Assembly: GCA_035478375.1 (NCBI GenBank)
Contig: DATIJQ010000068.1
Coordinates: 1 to 24,256 of the forward strand
Reading direction: 5' to 3'
DNA: 24,256 nt
Source of the DNA: DASTDY01 sp035478375
GTDB lineage: Bacteria > Patescibacteriota > Saccharimonadia > Saccharimonadales > EFPC-124
The notes beneath the pieces are model-generated. The model had not been told where the DNA came from, searched no databases, and was given only the letters and a program-made list of their open reading frames with translations. This document shows positions 21,132 to 24,256 of the stretch, piece after piece; positions within the stretch are counted from its first letter, which is position 1, and each line of letters starts with the position of its first letter. The translations under genes and the position numbers were made by a program.

Positions 21132-21170
21132 ACAAAACCACCGGCAATACGACCGGTGGTTTTGTTTTGG
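21132..21170 (+). terminator. Terminator after rpsI
   Basis: ACAAAACCACCGG (21132-21144) and CCGGTGGTTTTGT (21153-21165) form a perfect 13-bp stem with an 8-nt loop and a T-rich right flank. Confidence 0.95.
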
Positions 21171-21197
21171 GCTGACAACTGTTAAAATGGGGGGAGT

Positions 21198-22265
21198 ATG
21201 ACGCAAAAACCACGAATCCTTACTGGCCTCCGCGCCAACAACGACCTGACCATTGGCAACTACTTGGGCGCTTTGCTGCCACTTATTGATATGGCAAAAA
21301 AGCGGGCGGGCGAGTACCAGGTTAACCTGTTTGTACCTGACCTCCACAGCTTTACTACGCCGATTGACCACGACCAATTGCAGGCACGGATTATGCAAAA
21401 CCTGCGCGTATTTGTCGCCGCCGGTCTGCCGCTCGACCACGATGACGTGTTTATTTATCGCCAAAGTTATGTACCGGCGCACAGCGAGCTGACGTGGATT
21501 TTGGATTGTTTTACTGGGTTTGGTGAGATGAGCCGAATGACGCAGTTTAAAGACAAGTCGCAAAAGTTATTGGGTGATGCTGAGCTCGAAGCCGTGCATC
21601 AACACCGTATTAGCGTTGGTTTATTCAACTATCCAATTCTCATGGCCGCCGACATTTTATTGTACGATGCGCAATACGTACCAGTTGGTGATGATCAAAC
21701 GCAGCATCTAGAATTTACCCGCGATATTGCCGAGCGCATGAACAGCCAGTTTGGCGAATTATTCAGCGTGCCATTGCCAGTAGCAAAGCAACACGAATTT
21801 TTTGGCAAAGATCAAGGCCTCCGCATCCGCGACCTCATCGACCCAACAAAAAAAATGAGTAAGAGCGATGAGTCCGGACGGGGAGTTATATTTATGAGCG
21901 ATTCCCCAGACGTTGCCGTAAAAAAGATTATGGGCGCGACAACAGATAACTTAGCTAACATTACCTTTGACATGCAAAACCAACCCGGCATCAGCAACTT
22001 GCTGCAAATTTTGGCACTACTGAGTGACCGTGACCTCAAGCAAGTCACGGCCGAATGGCAAGGCAAAGACCGCTACGGCGATTTTAAAAAAGCTGTGTCC
22101 GATAGTGTTGCGGACTTTTTACGCGGTTTCCAAACCAAACTCGCACAGGTCGACGACACGCAAATTATAGCAAAATTGCAGACTAGCGAAGTGACAATGA
22201 ACCAAATCGCGGACGCCACATTGCTACGCGCGCAACAAGCCGTTGGCCTGCGTCCAAAGCCATGA
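21198..22265 (+). CDS. trpS: Tryptophanyl-tRNA synthetase
   Basis: This class I synthetase charges tRNA-Trp with tryptophan. The 355-aa product has TGLRANNDLTIGNYLGAL at the N-terminus, where TIGN (18-21) is the HIGH-type motif, the TrpRS signature VPVGDDQTQH (161-170), and KMSKS (219-223) in DPTKKMSKSDESG. GGGGGAG immediately precedes the ATG as ribosome binding site. The stop codon overlaps the start of the next gene as ATGA, which marks the beginning of a three-gene housekeeping cluster. A strong terminator separates it from rpsI. It has the normal length for bacterial TrpRS. Confidence 0.98.
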   Translation: MTQKPRILTGLRANNDLTIGNYLGALLPLIDMAKKRAGEYQVNLFVPDLHSFTTPIDHDQLQARIMQNLRVFVAAGLPLDHDDVFIYRQSYVPAHSELTWILDCFTGFGEMSRMTQFKDKSQKLLGDAELEAVHQHRISVGLFNYPILMAADILLYDAQYVPVGDDQTQHLEFTRDIAERMNSQFGELFSVPLPVAKQHEFFGKDQGLRIRDLIDPTKKMSKSDESGRGVIFMSDSPDVAVKKIMGATTDNLANITFDMQNQPGISNLLQILALLSDRDLKQVTAEWQGKDRYGDFKKAVSDSVADFLRGFQTKLAQVDDTQIIAKLQTSEVTMNQIADATLLRAQQAVGLRPKP

Positions 22266-23143
22266 CCAGCTACGAACCACACATGTTTACTGCCGAGACC
22301 AAAGAACGCCTAGACGTTTTTTTGGCGCGCATGCTGCCCGAAGAATCACGCAGTTTTATCCAAAAACTCTGCCGTGACGGCAATGTTAAGGTCGACAGCA
22401 TTGCGCAAACAAAAGCCGGTTTTACGCTGCGCGGTGACGAAACTATTACCGTCATGGTGCCGGTGCCAAACCTCAATCCAACCGGCGATATGCCTGTTTT
22501 GTACGAAGATGACGATGTTATGGTGCTAAATAAACCTGCGGGTCTACTTACGCACGCCAAAGGTGTAAAAAGTGAAGAATTTACAGTCGGCGAATTTATG
22601 CGCAGCCGTACAACTGACGGACCCGAGACAAACCGACCAGGCATTGTGCACCGGCTCGACCGCGACACATCAGGGCTAATCATCACCGCCAAAAACGAGG
22701 CTGCAAAGCACTGGCTGCAAAAGCAATTTTCAACCCGCAACGTTAAAAAAACGTACATTGCGCTAGTGGTCGGTCGGCCAAAACAGCCCGAAGCGCTTGT
22801 GCAATTGCCGATTGAGCGCAACCCAAAAAAGCCGCAAACGTTCCGTGTTGGCGGCAATGGTAAACCGGCCGAAACAGCGTACAAAACGTTGCAGGAATTT
22901 GCCAATTACACATTGCTCGAGCTCAAACCGCGCACCGGTCGCACGCACCAGCTGCGTGTGCACATGACTTATGTAGGGTGCCCAATTGTTGGCGACCCGC
23001 TGTATGGCGTACCGCAACCAGATCTTGGGCGGATGTTTTTGCATGCTGCTGAGCTGGAGCTTACGCTGCCGTCACACGAGCGTAAAGTGTTTACAGCGCC
23101 ACTGCCGTCGCGGCTTCAAAAATATTTAGAGACACTGGCATGA
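22262..23143 (+). CDS. RluA-family pseudouridine synthase (RluD-like)
   Basis: Enzymes of this family convert uridine to pseudouridine in rRNA or tRNA. The 293-aa product has an S4-like N-terminal part (RLDVFLARMLPEESRSFIQKLCRDGNVKVD, about 16-45), then the catalytic domain: DDVMVLNKPAGLLTH (84-98), HRLDRDTSG (130-138) with the catalytic Asp133, KTYIALVVG, and the RTGRTHQLRVHM motif. The domain order S4 plus catalytic is that of RluD (23S positions 1911/1915/1917) and RluC; which target applies cannot be told by eye, so I leave the symbol empty. It overlaps trpS and the next gene by ATGA on both sides, suggesting coupled translation. Confidence 0.95.
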   Translation: MTSYEPHMFTAETKERLDVFLARMLPEESRSFIQKLCRDGNVKVDSIAQTKAGFTLRGDETITVMVPVPNLNPTGDMPVLYEDDDVMVLNKPAGLLTHAKGVKSEEFTVGEFMRSRTTDGPETNRPGIVHRLDRDTSGLIITAKNEAAKHWLQKQFSTRNVKKTYIALVVGRPKQPEALVQLPIERNPKKPQTFRVGGNGKPAETAYKTLQEFANYTLLELKPRTGRTHQLRVHMTYVGCPIVGDPLYGVPQPDLGRMFLHAAELELTLPSHERKVFTAPLPSRLQKYLETLA

Positions 23144-23964
23144 CCTTAGACAACCTTATTTGTTCTAAAAAAACGCGCGGCCAATTGCAAGCGCTCACCA
23201 CCGATATGCCGCACGCCATTTTACTTGTTGGCGCCAACGGCATGGGCAAGCGGGCAGTGGCACTGACGTCGGCGCAAACCGTAACAAACGCTGGCAACAT
23301 CGCAATTATCGAACCCGACGAAAAGGGAACAATTGGCATCGAAACAATCCGCCAATTATACCAACGTACACGTAGTCGCCAAGATGGCCGCCAAATTGTA
23401 ATTATTGATCACGCCGAAGCAATGGGCATGGAGGCACAAAATGCCTTTTTAAAATTGCTCGAGGAACCGCGACCTGGCGTAAGCTTTATTTTAACCGCGC
23501 CAACTGATGATGCGCTGTTGGCCACCATAACATCACGCACTCAAATGGTGCAACTGCCACGCCTCAACAAAACAGCGATGCAGCAGTTGGTGGCCGGCGC
23601 AGACCACACGCCGCAAGCACTCGCGCAGCTTTTATTTATTGCCGACGGTCGCCCTGGCATGTGCGTGCGATTGCGCGATGAGCCCGAAACCCTTGCGCAT
23701 TACACGCACCTTATGTCGCAGGCCAAAAATTTGCTCGCCGCGCCGAGCTTTGAACGACTTGCCGCGCTTGGCAACCTAGCCAAAAACAGAGAAGACGCCA
23801 TTGCGCTGCTAGAAGCCATGGCCCGCATGCTACACGTCCAGCTTCTGCGCTCGCCGGCTGATGGTTTGCTTGATTTCGCCGACGCTGTTCAGCAAACACT
23901 CGCTAGACTCGCCCAAAATGGCAACCCGCGTGCCCAGCTAACTGCCTTGTTTGCCCGCAATTAG
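23140..23964 (+). CDS. DNA polymerase III delta-prime-like clamp-loader protein
   Basis: The clamp loader opens the sliding clamp at the replication fork. The 274-aa product has a Walker A-like GANGMGKR (31-38), where Arg replaces the usual Thr/Ser after Lys, a Walker B region QIVIIDHAEAM (85-95), NAFLKLLEEPRPGVSFILTA (101-120) and TSRT (131-134) at the place of the SRC motif. The A-x-NAFLKxLEEPP-like stretch is the hallmark of delta-prime and DnaX. It lacks the zinc cysteines of DnaX and is far shorter, so HolB (delta-prime) is the best call. The altered Walker A and SRT suggest weak or no ATPase activity, as in E. coli delta-prime. It overlaps the preceding synthase by ATGA. Confidence 0.88.
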   Translation: MTLDNLICSKKTRGQLQALTTDMPHAILLVGANGMGKRAVALTSAQTVTNAGNIAIIEPDEKGTIGIETIRQLYQRTRSRQDGRQIVIIDHAEAMGMEAQNAFLKLLEEPRPGVSFILTAPTDDALLATITSRTQMVQLPRLNKTAMQQLVAGADHTPQALAQLLFIADGRPGMCVRLRDEPETLAHYTHLMSQAKNLLAAPSFERLAALGNLAKNREDAIALLEAMARMLHVQLLRSPADGLLDFADAVQQTLARLAQNGNPRAQLTALFARN

Positions 23965-23973
23965 TGCTATAAT
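23947..23973 (+). promoter_or_regulatory. Extended -10 promoter for the TPR gene
   Basis: TGCTATAAT (23965-23973) is a perfect extended -10 box. TTGTTT (23947-23952) upstream has a short 15-base spacing. The -10 ends 11 bases before the ATG at 23985, so the leader would be about 4-6 nt, and no Shine-Dalgarno is present. The box overlaps the stop codon region of the delta-prime gene. Confidence 0.6.
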
Positions 23974-23984
23974 AAGTGTGACAT

Positions 23985-24256
23985 ATGTATACATTACTAC
24001 TGTTAGTAGGATTTGGATCACTGACTATCTGGTTGTTTTTTAACGATACGAGCGAGTCACCAGCCGAACAATTACCAACACGCATCACCGAACGCTTAGA
24101 CAAACTTTGGCAAATCGCCCAAGAAGGTTTGCGTGACAAAAAATACCTCAACGCCGAAAAGGCCCTGCTTACAATCTTACGTGTCGACGAACGCAACGCC
24201 GCCGCCTACAACCGACTCGGCATTTTGTATGCTCGCCAGCGCGCTTTTAATGACGC
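23985..24256 (+). CDS. Membrane-anchored TPR protein, N-terminal part (3' end outside window)
   Basis: Only the first 90 residues are in the window and the frame is open at the right edge. Residues 2-19 (YTLLLLVGFGSLTIWLFF) form one hydrophobic segment, so the protein is anchored in the membrane by its N-terminus. A helical stretch follows (RITERLDKLWQIAQEGLRD), and then a TPR-like repeat: KYLNAEKALLTILRVDERNA and AAYNRLGILYARQRAFNDA, with the A-x-x-Y-x-x-L-G-x-L-Y spacing of tetratricopeptide repeats. TPR proteins are adaptors that bind other proteins; no specific partner can be told. The start has no ribosome binding site. Confidence 0.8.
   Translation, partial: MYTLLLLVGFGSLTIWLFFNDTSESPAEQLPTRITERLDKLWQIAQEGLRDKKYLNAEKALLTILRVDERNAAAYNRLGILYARQRAFND

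Overview
The window is a ribosomal-protein superoperon from a bacterium that is probably a member of the Candidate Phyla Radiation (Patescibacteria), most likely Candidatus Saccharibacteria (TM7). The evidence is indirect. There is no rpmD (L30) gene between rpsE and rplO, a loss known across the CPR. S14 and L36 are the zinc-free forms. adk and map are missing between secY and infA. The accessory genes look like those of a host-attached actinobacterial epibiont, including a DUF3152-type secreted metzincin that is otherwise typical of Actinobacteria. GC content looks close to 50%. TGA is used as a stop, which argues against the recoded lineages (Gracilibacteria, SR1).

Layout from left to right. 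The 3' end of fusA and its terminator come first. Then comes a two-gene accessory island: a minus-strand 168-aa protein with an EF-hand-like loop, divergent from a small membrane protein resembling Pycsar (PycTM) effectors. tuf follows with its own promoter and terminator. Next is a gene-free stretch of about 730 nt that is dense in perfect inverted repeats and ends in a terminator-like hairpin; it looks like a large structured RNA I cannot name. Monocistronic rpsJ follows, with its own terminator. A three-gene cell-envelope cassette (2-3 TM protein, secreted metzincin, single-pass helical protein) separates it from the S10/spc gene run rplC-rplD-rplW-rplB-rpsS-rplV-rpsC-rplP-rpmC-rpsQ-rplN-rplX-rplE-rpsN-rpsH-rplF-rplR-rpsE-rplO. 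That run starts from a promoter overlapping the previous stop codon and has a leader that can fold into two mutually exclusive hairpins, one of them an intrinsic terminator.

After the rplO terminator there is a small winged-helix-like gene, then secY, then the alpha-type run infA-rpmJ-rpsM-rpsK-rpsD-rpoA-rplQ-rplM-rpsI, closed by a strong terminator. The right end holds a housekeeping cluster with ATGA overlaps (trpS, an RluA-family pseudouridine synthase, a DNA polymerase III delta-prime-like AAA protein) and the start of a membrane-anchored TPR protein.

In most bacteria the str, S10, spc and alpha operons follow one another with little between them. Here each joint is broken by an accessory insert or a long non-coding stretch, most with visible terminators and promoters, while inside the runs genes are packed tightly, often with one-base TAATG stop/start overlaps. 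The most interesting parts are those joints: the orphan PycTM-like gene, the structured RNA after tuf, the rplC leader attenuator, the inverted repeat filling the infA promoter spacer, and several promoters placed so close to the start codon that the transcripts should be nearly leaderless.
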